Shown: one piece after another, positions 28,823 through 37,565 of the stretch | Position numbering within the stretch: the stretch's first letter is position 1 | How the letters are laid out: each line of letters opens with the position of its first letter | NCBI GenBank assembly: GCA_003279055.1 | Contig: QCBP01000003.1 | Location: 1 to 64,000, forward strand | Origin: Prochlorococcus sp. AG-347-I21 | Lineage (GTDB): Bacteria > Cyanobacteriota > Cyanobacteriia > PCC-6307 > Cyanobiaceae | Length of the DNA stretch: 64,000 bases | Direction: 5' to 3' | Made by a program: the position numbers and the translations under genes | The notes under the pieces: generated by a model | Database searches by the model: none | What the model saw: only the letters and a program-made list of their open reading frames with translations | Told to the model about the DNA's origin: nothing

Positions 28823-29620
28823 TTAATTATTTTTGCCCTTTTCATATCTTGAAAATAATGTTTGAGACAAGATATAACCCGCAATTCCAGCTGCTGTAAA
28901 AGCTAAGCCATTTTTAAATAAAGGTAATAAATCATTTGTTCTGGATATTATCGGTGCCAAACCAAAAATTCCAAATAACATTCCCCATAAAGGAGAAAGA
29001 AGAGCTAAAAATCCAATTGATATGACTTGACCTTCTTTTCTTGGAGCAGATGCGAAACCTGCCACTAAACCTCCAAGAATAGATGTACATAAAGTCCATA
29101 TATATTGTTCTTTGGGTAGGCCAGGGACAACTTGACATCCCCCTCTTTCAAGGCAAATCTTTACTGAGTCAATTGCATCTAATACTGCACCATCCTCACC
29201 GTGATCTTTAACATAGTATTGGTTGCCAAATCTTGTTTGAAGTTCAACCCAAAATAACCTTGGCATAAAATTAAAATAAGCCTCTCCGACGTTAAAGTTC
29301 AACAAATTTCCCCCTCTAGGATCAGCAACTATCAACAAACTTGTCTCATCTAAATCCCAATAGTCCTTTATTGCGCTACCAGGAGAACTTTCAAACTGAG
29401 ATAAATATTTAATTTTCCACCCACTTTCAATTTCTAGATTATTGAGCTTTTCCTCTAAAGATTTTTTCTGAATAGGGCTTAATGTTTTAGCTAAATCAAT
29501 TACTGGTGTTTTTTCTTCTGGTAAGAGATTTGGATTATTTATAGCGAAAGCGGGTTTATGTGAAATTAAAACTAATATAGATAGAAATATTCCTAATAAA
29601 TAGTTAATCTTTGAAGGCAT
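28823..29620 (-). CDS. TPM-domain membrane protein
   Basis: A 265-residue protein with a signal peptide (~1-26, ending AFA), a TPM domain (~38-165, VIDLAKTLSPIQKKSLEEKL is the typical opening) and a C-terminal membrane region of two or three spans (~185-255). TPM proteins of cyanobacteria and plastids (Psb32/TLP18.3) aid photosystem II repair; this member differs by the long membrane tail. Divergent from the MidA-like gene. Confidence 0.82.
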   Translation of the reverse strand: MPSKINYLLGIFLSILVLISHKPAFAINNPNLLPEEKTPVIDLAKTLSPIQKKSLEEKLNNLEIESGWKIKYLSQFESSPGSAIKDYWDLDETSLLIVADPRGGNLLNFNVGEAYFNFMPRLFWVELQTRFGNQYYVKDHGEDGAVLDAIDSVKICLERGGCQVVPGLPKEQYIWTLCTSILGGLVAGFASAPRKEGQVISIGFLALLSPLWGMLFGIFGLAPIISRTNDLLPLFKNGLAFTAAGIAGYILSQTLFSRYEKGKNN

Positions 29621-29651
29621 AAATAAGTTCTTTCTTTTTATATTTTCGCCG

Positions 29652-30842
29652 ATGAATAGCTTACCCGCGAATAATCCAGATTGGTTAGTAAAAAAAATAA
29701 TAAAAATGGGTGGGACTATAAGTTTTTATGACTTTATGAATTTCTCATTAAATGATCCTATTAATGGCTATTACGGCAGCGGTAAGGCTGAGTTCGGCTT
29801 TCGAGGAGATTTTGTTACATCACCCTCTTTATCAGATGATTTTGCTTTTTTGGTTGGTAAGCAAATAGAAGATTGGTTGATTCAGTTCAAAAATAGTTTT
29901 TTATCTAATCAGAAATTAGCAGTAATTGAATTTGGAGCAGGAGATGGAAGCTTTATGAGTGGATTAATTAAATATTTTTTAGAAAATAACAAGAATTTTT
30001 TGGAAGGAGTTTCTTTTGTAATTATTGAACCTAATGAAGGGATGGTAGAAAAACAAAAAAATAAATTGGAAGAATGTTTAAACTTAGGCATTGATATTTT
30101 ATGGAAAGGTTTGGAAGAAGTAGAGGAAAATAATATAAATGGAATAGTTATTGCAAATGAGGTTTTGGATGCTTTGCCAGTAGAGAGAATAATCTTCTCA
30201 AAAGGAAAATTACTTCGACAAGCAGTTTCTATAGACAAAAAATCTCATAAATTATATTTTGATGAAATGCCAATTACCAGTGAATTGAGAAAAAGTATTG
30301 AACTTGCTAAAAGTGAGTTAGGAATCTCTATTCCGCCTGAAGATGCTCTCGAAGGATGGACGACAGAATGGCACATAGATAACTCAAAATGGTTAAAAGC
30401 TATTTATCAAAAAATTAATAATGGTATTTTATTGATAATTGATTACGCTAAAGAAGTCAAAAAATACTACACCTCTAGGAACTCTGATGGGACGATAGTT
30501 TCTTATGAAAATCAAAAAATGACGAATAATCTCCTAGATTCTCCTGGAAATTGCGATTTAACATCTCATGTCTGCATAGAAACTTTAATTAATGATGCTG
30601 AGACTCTTGGATTTGATACTGTTGGAATAACTAAACAGGGAGAGGCATTGTTGGCACTTGGATTGGCAGAAAGACTTTATGGGATTCAGAAAGAAATTAA
30701 AGAGGATTTATCAAATGCCCTTCTGAGAAGAGAGGCATTACTTAGACTCGTTGATCCTGTTTGTTTAGGTGATTTTAAGTGGTTTGTTTTTAAAAAGTTT
30801 AATGAGAAAAACATGAATATAAATTCAACCTGTTTGCGTTAA
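29652..30842 (+). CDS. MidA/NDUFAF7-like SAM-dependent methyltransferase (DUF185)
   Basis: A 396-residue protein. The family opening [14 protein letters not shown] and [10 protein letters not shown] is clear, motif I is [12 protein letters not shown], and [13 protein letters not shown] follows. In mitochondria the homologue methylates an Arg of complex I; in cyanobacteria NDH-1 is a conceivable target. Its final four bases overlap the convergent aroB. Confidence 0.88.
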   Translation: MNSLPANNPDWLVKKIIKMGGTISFYDFMNFSLNDPINGYYGSGKAEFGFRGDFVTSPSLSDDFAFLVGKQIEDWLIQFKNSFLSNQKLAVIEFGAGDGSFMSGLIKYFLENNKNFLEGVSFVIIEPNEGMVEKQKNKLEECLNLGIDILWKGLEEVEENNINGIVIANEVLDALPVERIIFSKGKLLRQAVSIDKKSHKLYFDEMPITSELRKSIELAKSELGISIPPEDALEGWTTEWHIDNSKWLKAIYQKINNGILLIIDYAKEVKKYYTSRNSDGTIVSYENQKMTNNLLDSPGNCDLTSHVCIETLINDAETLGFDTVGITKQGEALLALGLAERLYGIQKEIKEDLSNALLRREALLRLVDPVCLGDFKWFVFKKFNEKNMNINSTCLR

Positions 30843-31930
30843 GAAAAAAACTTTAAAAATAATGAATCTTCTACGTCATCATATATATCAACAGCACCAA
30901 TTTCTTTCGGTAATATAAATCTCATTTTGCCATCACGAACTTTTTTATCGCCCATAAGTATTGTTAGAACCTCTTCTGTATTTATTTTGGGGATCGCGGT
31001 AGGAAGATCGTAACTCTTCAAAAGATTCTTCTGTCTCTTTAATTCTTCTTTAGACCATAACCCTTTTTCAATTGCTATTTCCCCCGCAATATTCATACCA
31101 ATTGATATCGCCTCACCATGTAGAAATTTGCCGTATCCACATAAATTTTCAATAACGTGACCAAAAGAATGACCATAATTTAATATTGCTCTAACACCAT
31201 TTTCATGTTCGTCTTGAGAAACAATATGAGACTTTGTTTTAATTGAACTATTAATTACTTTAATTAGATATTCACTCTTGAGATTTATAAGTTCATTCTT
31301 GTTTTTTTCGATTTCTAAGTATTCAAAAAGTTCTTTGTCTCTTATTACTCCGTATTTTATTACTTCGGCCATGCCTGCATTAAATTCTCTTTTGGGCAAA
31401 CTTTTTAAAGTTTCTGGATCAATAAAAACTGCTTTAGGTTGATTGAAAGCCCCAATTAAATTCTTACCTTTTGGATGATTTACGCCTGTTTTTCCTCCCA
31501 CAGATGAATCAACCATTGATAACAATGTTGTTGGAATCTGAATATATTCGATTCCCCTCAGCCAAGTAGCAGCCGCAAAACCACTTACGTCTCCAACAAT
31601 TCCTCCTCCAAGGGCAATAATTATTGAATTTCTATCTAAGCCAAATTCAAATGCTACATCATATATTTCACTTAAGGTTTTTAAGTTTTTATATGATTCT
31701 CCAGCCTTGATAAGGAACATTTTGGCCTGAAATTGATTATTTTTTAAATTATTTAAGAATTTTTCTCCATACAAATTTGATACTTCTTCATTTGAAATTA
31801 CAAGTATTTTTCTATTGTTTGTTATTCCAATTTTTAAGAGTTCTTCGCTGATATTATTCAGTATCCCTGCTTCAAGAGTTACTTCGTATGACTTATCACC
31901 TAATGGGACTAATATTTTTCTCTTATTCAC
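30839..31930 (-). CDS. aroB: 3-dehydroquinate synthase
   Basis: A 363-residue NAD- and metal-dependent enzyme, second step of the shikimate pathway. The NAD loop [19 protein letters not shown], the catalytic [17 protein letters not shown] and the metal His segment [11 protein letters not shown] are all present. GTG start. Confidence 0.96.
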   Translation of the reverse strand: MNKRKILVPLGDKSYEVTLEAGILNNISEELLKIGITNNRKILVISNEEVSNLYGEKFLNNLKNNQFQAKMFLIKAGESYKNLKTLSEIYDVAFEFGLDRNSIIIALGGGIVGDVSGFAAATWLRGIEYIQIPTTLLSMVDSSVGGKTGVNHPKGKNLIGAFNQPKAVFIDPETLKSLPKREFNAGMAEVIKYGVIRDKELFEYLEIEKNKNELINLKSEYLIKVINSSIKTKSHIVSQDEHENGVRAILNYGHSFGHVIENLCGYGKFLHGEAISIGMNIAGEIAIEKGLWSKEELKRQKNLLKSYDLPTAIPKINTEEVLTILMGDKKVRDGKMRFILPKEIGAVDIYDDVEDSLFLKFFS

Positions 31931-32055
31931 AATTGATTACCTAGTTGAAATTTATAAATATTTGGTATTAAATACTCTATATATTAGCAAAATCTAAGCT
32001 TTAGATACTTAAAAAATCAGTTGTTAAGAATTAAAAATGGTAATAAAATCATGCT

Positions 32056-33246
32056 ATGAGTTTAAAAAAAAATATAAACGATATTAAGAAAAATTATTCC
32101 CTAGGAATAATTGGAGGTGGTCAACTGGCTTTGATGTTAACCGAGGCAGCAAAAAAAAGAGATTTAGATGTATGTGTGCAAACAAAATCTTGTGATGATC
32201 CTGCTGGTTCAAAAGCAGATCATGTCATAGAAGCTGACCCTTTAAAGATAAGAGGTAATAAATCATTAATTAATGAGTGTGAAAAAATAATTTTTGAAAA
32301 TGAATGGATAAAAATTGATAAATTAAATTTAATTGGCAATAACGATATTTTTGTTCCAAGCCTTAATGCAATTAAGCCATTAGTAGATAGGTTTTCTCAA
32401 AAAGAATTAATAGATAGGATGAATATTCCCTGTCCAAAATGGATAAATATTGAAGATTTTAAAAATCTCTCGGATGAGGAAATCAATAATTGGACTTTTC
32501 CTCTAATGGCAAAATCAAATAAAGGTGGATATGACGGCAAAGGGAATAGAAAAATAAAGACAAAAGAAGATTTAGATTCTTTTTTAACAGAGAATAATTC
32601 TGATGAATGGTTAATAGAAGAATGGATAGATTATGAAAAAGAACTGGCTCTTGTTGGTTCGAGAGATAGGACCGGTAAGATAAGATTCTTTCCAATAGTT
32701 GAGACATTTCAATCAAATCATGTTTGTGATTGGGTTCTTGCACCTGGAACTAATGAATATGATTTGAATTTATTTGCAATTAATATTTTCTCTTCAATAG
32801 TCAACGAACTTAATTACGTTGGAGTTTTAGCCATTGAATTCTTCTATGGAGATAATGGTCTTTTGATTAATGAAATAGCTCCTAGAACACATAACTCAGC
32901 TCATTTCTCTATTGAAGCTTGCACCTCAAGTCAGTTTGATCAATATGTTTGCATTTCTTCTGGGATAATGCCACCTGAAATTAAAATGAACTGTGAAGGG
33001 GCAATCATGATAAATCTACTGGGATTAAGAAAGAATTTCCCAATCTCAATGGAAACCAGAATGAAAATGTTATCTGAAATTGAGGGTTCTAATATTCATT
33101 GTTATGGCAAATCTCGCGAAATTCTTGGAAGAAAAATGGCTCATGTCACATTTTTATTAAATGGTAAAACGCATTCAGAAAGATATGATGAGGCTCAAGT
33201 TTTATTAACTATGGTAAGAGACATTTGGCCATCTCCAAATGCATAA
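32056..33246 (+). CDS. purK: 5-(carboxyamino)imidazole ribonucleotide synthase
   Basis: A 396-residue ATP-grasp enzyme of purine synthesis. The opening GIIGGGQLALMLTEAA, the ATP-binding KSNKGGYDGKGN and the metal site NEIAPRTHNS are diagnostic. ATG start. It is followed directly by the 6S RNA gene, an arrangement I recall from other cyanobacteria. Confidence 0.96.
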   Translation: MSLKKNINDIKKNYSLGIIGGGQLALMLTEAAKKRDLDVCVQTKSCDDPAGSKADHVIEADPLKIRGNKSLINECEKIIFENEWIKIDKLNLIGNNDIFVPSLNAIKPLVDRFSQKELIDRMNIPCPKWINIEDFKNLSDEEINNWTFPLMAKSNKGGYDGKGNRKIKTKEDLDSFLTENNSDEWLIEEWIDYEKELALVGSRDRTGKIRFFPIVETFQSNHVCDWVLAPGTNEYDLNLFAINIFSSIVNELNYVGVLAIEFFYGDNGLLINEIAPRTHNSAHFSIEACTSSQFDQYVCISSGIMPPEIKMNCEGAIMINLLGLRKNFPISMETRMKMLSEIEGSNIHCYGKSREILGRKMAHVTFLLNGKTHSERYDEAQVLLTMVRDIWPSPNA

Positions 33247-33274
33247 AAAAATAAGTTAGAGTTAGATTACTGGA

Positions 33275-33460
33275 TCTTTGGTTAAGTTCTTCTTTATGTG
33301 CTCTGATCTGACTCTATTTCGACATGAGGAGACTGTCGTGATGCGGTAGTAAACCGATCTTGTAATCGGAAACGAAAGCCCACTTTGAATCCTCTTCTGG
33401 CATTTCCAGGTCGATGCAGCAGAGAACTGACGGGGATCCGGTGCTACCTATCAAAAAGCT
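33275..33460 (+). ncRNA. ssrS: 6S RNA (RNA polymerase regulator)
   Basis: A non-coding segment clearly richer in GC than its surroundings. It contains an apical hairpin CCGAT-CTTGTA-ATCGG (around 33354-33369), complementary outer strands (for example TCTC with GAGA around the central part) and a strong terminator. Position directly after purK and length near 180 bases fit cyanobacterial 6S RNA, which binds RNA polymerase during dark or stationary phases. The ends are approximate; I could not fold it. Confidence 0.75.
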
Positions 33461-33498
33461 TGCTATAACAGGCTTTTGGTAGGTATTTTATTTTTTTG
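33445..33498 (+). terminator. Intrinsic terminator of 6S RNA
   Basis: TACCTATCAAAAAGC pairs with GGCTTTTGGTAGGTA across an ~11-base loop, with one bulge and one wobble, followed by TTTTATTTTTTT. Confidence 0.8.
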
Positions 33499-33554
33499 GA
33501 AAAACTGAGCGTTTTTATTCTCTATTAGTGTAAATAATTTATTTGCCAAAATAC

Positions 33555-33600
33555 TTGACGATCCGTTTCTAATGTATTTATATGTATAGTACATATGTAT
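33555..33600 (+). promoter_or_regulatory. Promoter/operator block of the first DUF1651 gene
   Basis: TTGACG at 33555-33560 as -35, TATATG at 33579-33584 as -10 (18-base spacer), then TAGTACA and TGTATTATC near the start. The same order and nearly the same letters precede the paralogue at 36004-36052, so the block is conserved by duplication or selection. Confidence 0.65.
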
Positions 33601-33609
33601 TATCAGCTA

Positions 33610-33909
33610 ATGACTTTAGGGGGAGCTAATGTTTGGACTAATTTTTCTTACGGTTATCGTAATGAGTCTCCAAGTGGTTGGCTGCTTAGTCCAGACCGCA
33701 GCAGATTAATTTTATTTATAAGGAATAAAAAATCTCCAAGAAATAGTATGAGAATTTTTGCTCATACATATTATGCAAATGATCTTGGTGAGCCAATGGC
33801 AATTAAATCATCCACTCAAATGTATTTGGATAATGCTTGGGATAAATGGCATGACCTTCAATTAGAAGGTTGGACTTTTGAAGAACTTGAATTACCTGAA
33901 TCAGTATGA
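33610..33909 (+). CDS. DUF1651 protein
   Basis: A 99-residue soluble protein of DUF1651, a family confined to marine picocyanobacteria. Core phrases are SPSGWLLSPD, AHTYYANDLGEP and a Trp-rich end. ATG 33610 is chosen over ATG 33595 because the paralogue at 36056 starts at the same aligned place (ATGAC...GGAG.CGCTAATGTT) and the promoter block ends just before it. The next ORF overlaps its stop (ATGA). Role unknown. Confidence 0.85.
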   Translation: MTLGGANVWTNFSYGYRNESPSGWLLSPDRSRLILFIRNKKSPRNSMRIFAHTYYANDLGEPMAIKSSTQMYLDNAWDKWHDLQLEGWTFEELELPESV

Positions 33910-34046
33910 CTAACTTAAATCCAATTAAAAAGAAACTATCAAAAGCAGATAGAAAGATATCAATACAAGACCCATCAAAATTATTAGCAGAATTTTTTAA
34001 TGGTGTTGTCATCGAACTCGATGAAGAATATGAATATGACTCATAA
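33906..34046 (+). CDS. Small acidic-tailed protein, 46 aa
   Basis: ATG overlaps the stop of the DUF1651 gene. A basic first half (NPIKKKLSKADRK) is followed by an acidic end (ELDEEYEYDS). No membrane span. The overlap points to coupled translation within a DUF1651 operon; function unknown. Confidence 0.55.
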   Translation: MTNLNPIKKKLSKADRKISIQDPSKLLAEFFNGVVIELDEEYEYDS

Positions 34047-34188
34047 AGAATTGATAGATCAAGTTTCCGCAAATTTATTTAAGCAAAGTGGAAAGATAGA
34101 AAGTAGGAGATCTTGGTTAGCAATGAGAAATTATCTTGAACAACTAGACAGCGAACAACTTAAATCCATGCTCAAGGACCATGGATGA
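34036..34188 (+). CDS. Small helical protein, 50 aa
   Basis: Begins inside the end of the preceding ORF; ATG 34036 gives MTHKELIDQVSANLF. In-frame ATGs at 34021 and 34030 are alternatives. Helical, with a Trp-containing middle (ESRRSWLAMRNYLEQ). Third gene of the presumed DUF1651 operon; no family recognised. Confidence 0.55.
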   Translation: MTHKELIDQVSANLFKQSGKIESRRSWLAMRNYLEQLDSEQLKSMLKDHG

Positions 34189-34198
34189 TTTAAAAACT

Positions 34199-34312
34199 TT
34201 ATTTAGTTTTTATTTTTTTCTTAATTCTCAGAAAACCATAAGTTGCAAAGCCAATCAAAAACATATCCAAGTAAATATGCCAAGTAGGAAAAATCTGGTG
34301 TATTAATTCCAT
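34199..34312 (-). CDS. Small membrane protein, 37 aa
   Basis: Its ATG overlaps the stop of the ligase-like gene (TAATG), supporting translation. One hydrophobic span (~13-29, LDMFLIGFATYGFL) and a strongly basic tail (KKKIKTK). It may tether or simply be cotranscribed; function unknown. Confidence 0.5.
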   Translation of the reverse strand: MELIHQIFPTWHIYLDMFLIGFATYGFLRIKKKIKTK

Positions 34313-35061
34313 TAACGTTTTATTGCTACTTGCCAATAAGGATAATCTAAATTTGATTTTTCTCTAATCAATTGTAATTTTCTAGAATTTATTTTTACTA
34401 CTATTCCATCTGTTGGATATTTATTAAAAAGCTTCCCTTCTAGCCACCGTTTTCTAAATACTTCAACTTGGCTCGTAAAGTTGCATGAAATATCCTGAGG
34501 GATCGTGAAGCCAAGCTTTGAAAGACTCTTTTTGGACTCATATTGGTTTAGTGTTGAATTAAGTATTTGAAATGCGCAGAAGCTAAGACTTTCAGAAAAT
34601 CCTTCTTTAGCTCTTAGAAATCCAGAAGCGATTCTCTGGGAGATATTTGGACTTTGGTTTGGTGCGTATAATTCACCTCTAACTTGAAGAATTCCTCGTA
34701 AAGGGAGGTTATTGGGAATGTCTTGGACTTTAACAAGTTTACTAGTAACGTCTGCCCCTTTTCTTGAAATTGCTTTCTCCAAGATTCCGTCTGTATATTG
34801 CAAAGCAACAGCACAACCATCAATTTTTGGTTCAATTAATAATCTGGTATCTACTAATAATCCTTTCAAAAATTCATCTATTGAATCCTTTTCTAATGAA
34901 GGTAAAACTAGTTTATTTTTCTTTTTAAAGTAATCACAATTTGGGTTTGTTCTTAATAAATTTTTTTCAAGTTGGTCGAACTGCTTATCAGAGATTAAAG
35001 CATTACCATTTCTATAATTATCGTCGTACCATTCAATTCGTTCTTCTAAATAAGTCTTCAT
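34312..35061 (-). CDS. Adenylation-domain-only NAD+-dependent DNA ligase homologue
   Basis: A 249-residue protein matching only the front of LigA (about 670 residues). A shortened Ia region (~10-40, ISDKQFDQLEKNL) precedes the nucleotidyltransferase: KIDG with Lys at 79, VRGELY, a SGFLRA segment, TDGIVVKI and the final motif V-like WQVAIKR. It ends right there: OB-fold, zinc finger, HhH and BRCT are missing, and no remnant of them follows. All nucleotidyl-transfer motifs survive, so self-adenylation is plausible while normal nick sealing is doubtful. It starts one base after the stop of a 68-aa membrane gene and is coupled to a 37-aa one. Confidence 0.88.
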   Translation of the reverse strand: MKTYLEERIEWYDDNYRNGNALISDKQFDQLEKNLLRTNPNCDYFKKKNKLVLPSLEKDSIDEFLKGLLVDTRLLIEPKIDGCAVALQYTDGILEKAISRKGADVTSKLVKVQDIPNNLPLRGILQVRGELYAPNQSPNISQRIASGFLRAKEGFSESLSFCAFQILNSTLNQYESKKSLSKLGFTIPQDISCNFTSQVEVFRKRWLEGKLFNKYPTDGIVVKINSRKLQLIREKSNLDYPYWQVAIKR

Positions 35062-35268
35062 TTAATAGGATGGCTTAAGTTTTTGGTCAGGTATCCAACT
35101 TGGTTTATCTATAATCCATTTTTCTCTATCTTCATATTTAACAGTCGATAAAAGAAATGAAGAAATTTCTTTTAGAGTTATGCCAACCAAATATCTTGTT
35201 TTTGGACTTATTAATATAAATCCAAATAATAATATTAATAAAATAAGTTTAAACATACCTTTAATCAT
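35062..35268 (-). CDS. Small membrane protein, 68 aa
   Basis: N-terminal hydrophobic span (~5-22, FKLILLILLFGFILIS), then a polar tail rich in Lys, Trp and Pro (WIIDKPSWIPDQKLKP). ATG at 35268 or 35256. The stop directly abuts the start of the ligase-like gene, so the two are cotranscribed. Confidence 0.65.
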   Translation of the reverse strand: MIKGMFKLILLILLFGFILISPKTRYLVGITLKEISSFLLSTVKYEDREKWIIDKPSWIPDQKLKPSY

Positions 35269-35299
35269 TTAAAAACTCAGCGTAATTTTTCCGAACTTT

Positions 35300-35557
35300 T
35301 TAATTAATGCAATTCTTATAACCCTCAATCTTTGCTAGTTCATCAATATTCAAACCTGTTTCTTCTAGTAAAGTTTCTCCAATATCTTCCTTATTGAATT
35401 TAGTTAAAGCTCCTTTAGTAGAGTACTTAATACATTGGTTTTTGTATTTGGCTTCTTTGACAACAGGCGATAAATAAAAGCCAAACAAGATGATAAAAGC
35501 CCCATAGGTTACAACTTTTCTATGGTTTTTCCACCATTCATAAAATTTATTGGACAC
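35300..35557 (-). CDS. Small membrane protein with two Cys after the span, 85 aa
   Basis: GTG start. A short N-terminal part (FYEWWKNHRK), one membrane span (~15-33), then KYKNQC and a C-terminal EGYKNC. The pattern resembles the proteins at 42999 and 63476: membrane span, Lys-rich segment, Cys, and a final Cys ~30-45 residues later. Function unknown. Confidence 0.7.
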   Translation of the reverse strand: MSNKFYEWWKNHRKVVTYGAFIILFGFYLSPVVKEAKYKNQCIKYSTKGALTKFNKEDIGETLLEETGLNIDELAKIEGYKNCIN

Positions 35558-35631
35558 GAAAAATAAATGACTATTTTCTATTTTAAATTGACTGTCAACA
35601 AATTACTTTAGAAATTTAAGGATTGGTTAAT

Positions 35632-35862
35632 TTATTGTTTTTCATTAATAGATTTAAGCCAAGAATAATATCTTGATTTTCTAATCCTTTGCTCTTTCGA
35701 GACTAATCTATCCGCAGATTCTAGGGGTGATTCTCCTTTCTCAACTTTTGTTGTAATAGAAATACCAAAACCTTTTGCTTCAATTTTTGCAATGCCACCC
35801 TCTAAAAAAAATAAAAAAGACCAGCCTTTGTTCCATCCTAAATAGAAGGGATTTCGATACAT
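35632..35862 (-). CDS. Hypothetical protein, 76 aa
   Basis: ATG start. An aromatic N-terminus (FYLGWNKGWSFLFFLEGG), a beta-like middle (IAKIEAKGFGISITTKVE) and a basic helical tail. No known motif. Stands alone, divergent from the second DUF1651 operon. Confidence 0.6.
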   Translation of the reverse strand: MYRNPFYLGWNKGWSFLFFLEGGIAKIEAKGFGISITTKVEKGESPLESADRLVSKEQRIRKSRYYSWLKSINEKQ

Positions 35863-36003
35863 TGCATTCTTTTGGAGATACTATTTAAATGATATTTTCC
35901 TTTTCAAGAAGTTACTTGTATTCACTATTACCAAATAAGAAGTTTAAGGCTGATTATTTTTTGGAAAGTAATTTTAGTATTTAAATAATTATCAGAGGAA
36001 TAC

Positions 36004-36052
36004 TTGACGCCTACGAGTAGTACATTTATATTAATAGTACAACTGTATTATC
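36004..36052 (+). promoter_or_regulatory. Promoter/operator block of the second DUF1651 gene
   Basis: TTGACG at 36004-36009, 17-base spacer, TATATT at 36027-36032, then TAGTACA and TGTATTATC ending just before the ATG. Same layout as the block at 33555. Confidence 0.65.
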
Positions 36053-36055
36053 TTT

Positions 36056-36346
36056 ATGACATCAGGAGTCGCTAATGTTCGGACTTGTTTTTATCGTGGC
36101 AGCCTTATTGACCCCCCAACTGGCTGGTTGTTTAACAAAAAAAGTGGTTTATTAATTTTTTTTGAGAGTTATAAGAAATCTGTATCTAATAACTTACAAG
36201 TATATACTCATCTTTTCTATGCAAATAAATTAGGTGAACCAACCCAAATTAAAAATTCAAGACTTCATTCTATTGAGTGCGCTTGTGAAACATGGAATGA
36301 ATTAATTTCAGGAGGTTGGCAAATTGTTACTAATAAATTCCAGTAA
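36056..36346 (+). CDS. DUF1651 protein (second copy)
   Basis: A 96-residue paralogue of the protein at 33610: PPTGWLFNKKSG, THLFYANKLGEPTQIKNS and a Trp-containing C-terminus align along the whole length. It differs in a Cys-bearing segment (IECACETWNEL). A separate 77-aa gene follows after two bases. Confidence 0.85.
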   Translation: MTSGVANVRTCFYRGSLIDPPTGWLFNKKSGLLIFFESYKKSVSNNLQVYTHLFYANKLGEPTQIKNSRLHSIECACETWNELISGGWQIVTNKFQ

Positions 36347-36348
36347 TC

Positions 36349-36582
36349 ATGATCAAGGTAAATCCGTCAAAATGGGAATATCTAAAAGAATCTACCCTAA
36401 AACGAAAACGGACAAAGATTTGTATTACTTGCAATCACTTTCGCTACAGCACTACAGAAACTTTTGCTACTATCTTGATCTGTCCAAAATACGAAAAACG
36501 CATACCACAGGGTGATCATTTACTTAAAGGCTGTGATTATTGGAAAAAAAATAGGACGATATTTTCCCCTGAAGCATCTTAA
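36349..36582 (+). CDS. Small Cys-rich, possibly metal-binding protein, 77 aa
   Basis: ATG two bases after the DUF1651 stop. A basic N-terminus (KESTLKRKRTK), then CITCNHFRY, a CPKYEK segment, GDH and GCDYW. The spacing of four Cys and two His suggests a small zinc or iron site. Another frame starting at 36324 is a shadow. Function unknown. Confidence 0.65.
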   Translation: MIKVNPSKWEYLKESTLKRKRTKICITCNHFRYSTTETFATILICPKYEKRIPQGDHLLKGCDYWKKNRTIFSPEAS

Positions 36583-36682
36583 TTATTCTCTAATTAAACT
36601 TCTCTCTTTAGAGATATTTAATTATGTAAACAAAGCATTATTTTATACAACTTAAAAAATTCTTTTTAAGTAATTTTGAAGA

Positions 36683-36784
36683 ATGATTCAATTCTACTTT
36701 TCCATATTTTTATTAGTTGTGCTTACATTTTTTGCACTTTTATTGGATGCACCAGAATTGGCATCTTTAATTCAAACATTTTAG
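36683..36784 (+). CDS. Tiny membrane protein, 33 aa
   Basis: ATG start; one hydrophobic span (~3-23, FYFSIFLLVVLTFFALLL) and a short acidic end (DAPELASL). Resembles low-molecular-mass photosystem or regulator subunits in size only. No family assigned. Confidence 0.5.
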   Translation: MIQFYFSIFLLVVLTFFALLLDAPELASLIQTF

Positions 36785-36853
36785 AAAATAATAAATCAGC
36801 ATTTTTACTGATTTACTTTCTTAATAAGTAAGACGTAGGTTTAACCTGTTGAA

Positions 36854-36973
36854 TAGGAGGAATCTAATGATTGACAGTCCACCAGAGGAGTTAAATTTTA
36901 AAATTTAAATCTAGATAAAACTAATGCTAAATCTGGAATGAATCTTCTTTTTGAGATTCATTCCTTATTAATT
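36854..36973 (+). ncRNA. Short transcript: strong RBS, 13-aa ORF and terminator
   Basis: AGGAGG (36856-36861) lies five bases before the ATG of a 13-codon ORF (36867-36908; MIDSPPEELNFKI). A perfect ten-base inverted repeat GGAATGAATC / GATTCATTCC (36935-36964) then ends in a T-rich stretch. The whole looks like a small RNA or leader-peptide gene. Strong ribosome-binding sites are rare here, which makes translation likely. Role unknown. Confidence 0.5.
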
Positions 36974-37077
36974 TCTTTCAAAAAAATGTAAATTATAAAT
37001 ATTAAATTTTAAAAGTAAAAATCTCTTCATATAAAAATGATTTGAGGCCTAAGTCTCAACTTAAATAGTGGCTAACT

Positions 37078-37260
37078 TTACCTGAATCCAAAACCAGTTT
37101 TTTGTTCTTCTTTTTCTTCCCATTCATTAATAATTAGTTTTAGTAAACTTTTAAGTTCTGAATTCGAAGCATCAGTATCTTTTTGAAGATTTATACAAAT
37201 GTTTTTTATTTCCTCAAAAGCATTATCAATTAATATTGTTTTTTGATCTGGATTAGCCAT
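37078..37260 (-). CDS. Small helical acidic protein, 60 aa
   Basis: ATG start. A single helical domain (LIDNAFEEIKNICINLQK) and an acidic tail (NEWEEKEEQKTGFGFR). No membrane span. Followed on the same strand by, and probably transcribed with, the 65-aa gene seven bases away. The protein at 39012 has a similar helical outline with INEW/QNEW near the end. Confidence 0.6.
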   Translation of the reverse strand: MANPDQKTILIDNAFEEIKNICINLQKDTDASNSELKSLLKLIINEWEEKEEQKTGFGFR

Positions 37261-37266
37261 AGAATT

Positions 37267-37464
37267 TTAAAATGCTCCATTACAGTTGAATCCACTGCAG
37301 TTAATAACCCTGAATATATTCAATACAAAGTTGTGGAATCTTTCATCAAAAAAAAATCCCCAGGTTGTAAATATAGCAAAACCAGAGACAGCAAAAGCAG
37401 CATATTGAAGCCAATGTATTCCATAGCTGTCCAATCCATTTTTATCAAAATCAGAATTACTCAA
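37267..37464 (-). CDS. Small membrane protein, 65 aa
   Basis: TTG start. One span (~20-40, YAAFAVSGFAIFTTWGFFF) and a C-terminus with two Cys (INCSGFNCNGAF). The stop lies six bases upstream of the next gene's start on the same strand. Role unknown. Confidence 0.6.
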   Translation of the reverse strand: MSNSDFDKNGLDSYGIHWLQYAAFAVSGFAIFTTWGFFFDERFHNFVLNIFRVINCSGFNCNGAF

Positions 37465-37565
37465 TTGCTTTTTTTATTTTATAATAAAAATTTTTTTTTT
37501 AAAAGGAGAGTTTGTTTTGATCGGGAGATTTATTTTTTTCTTTAAGACCTTAATGTATTGATAGT

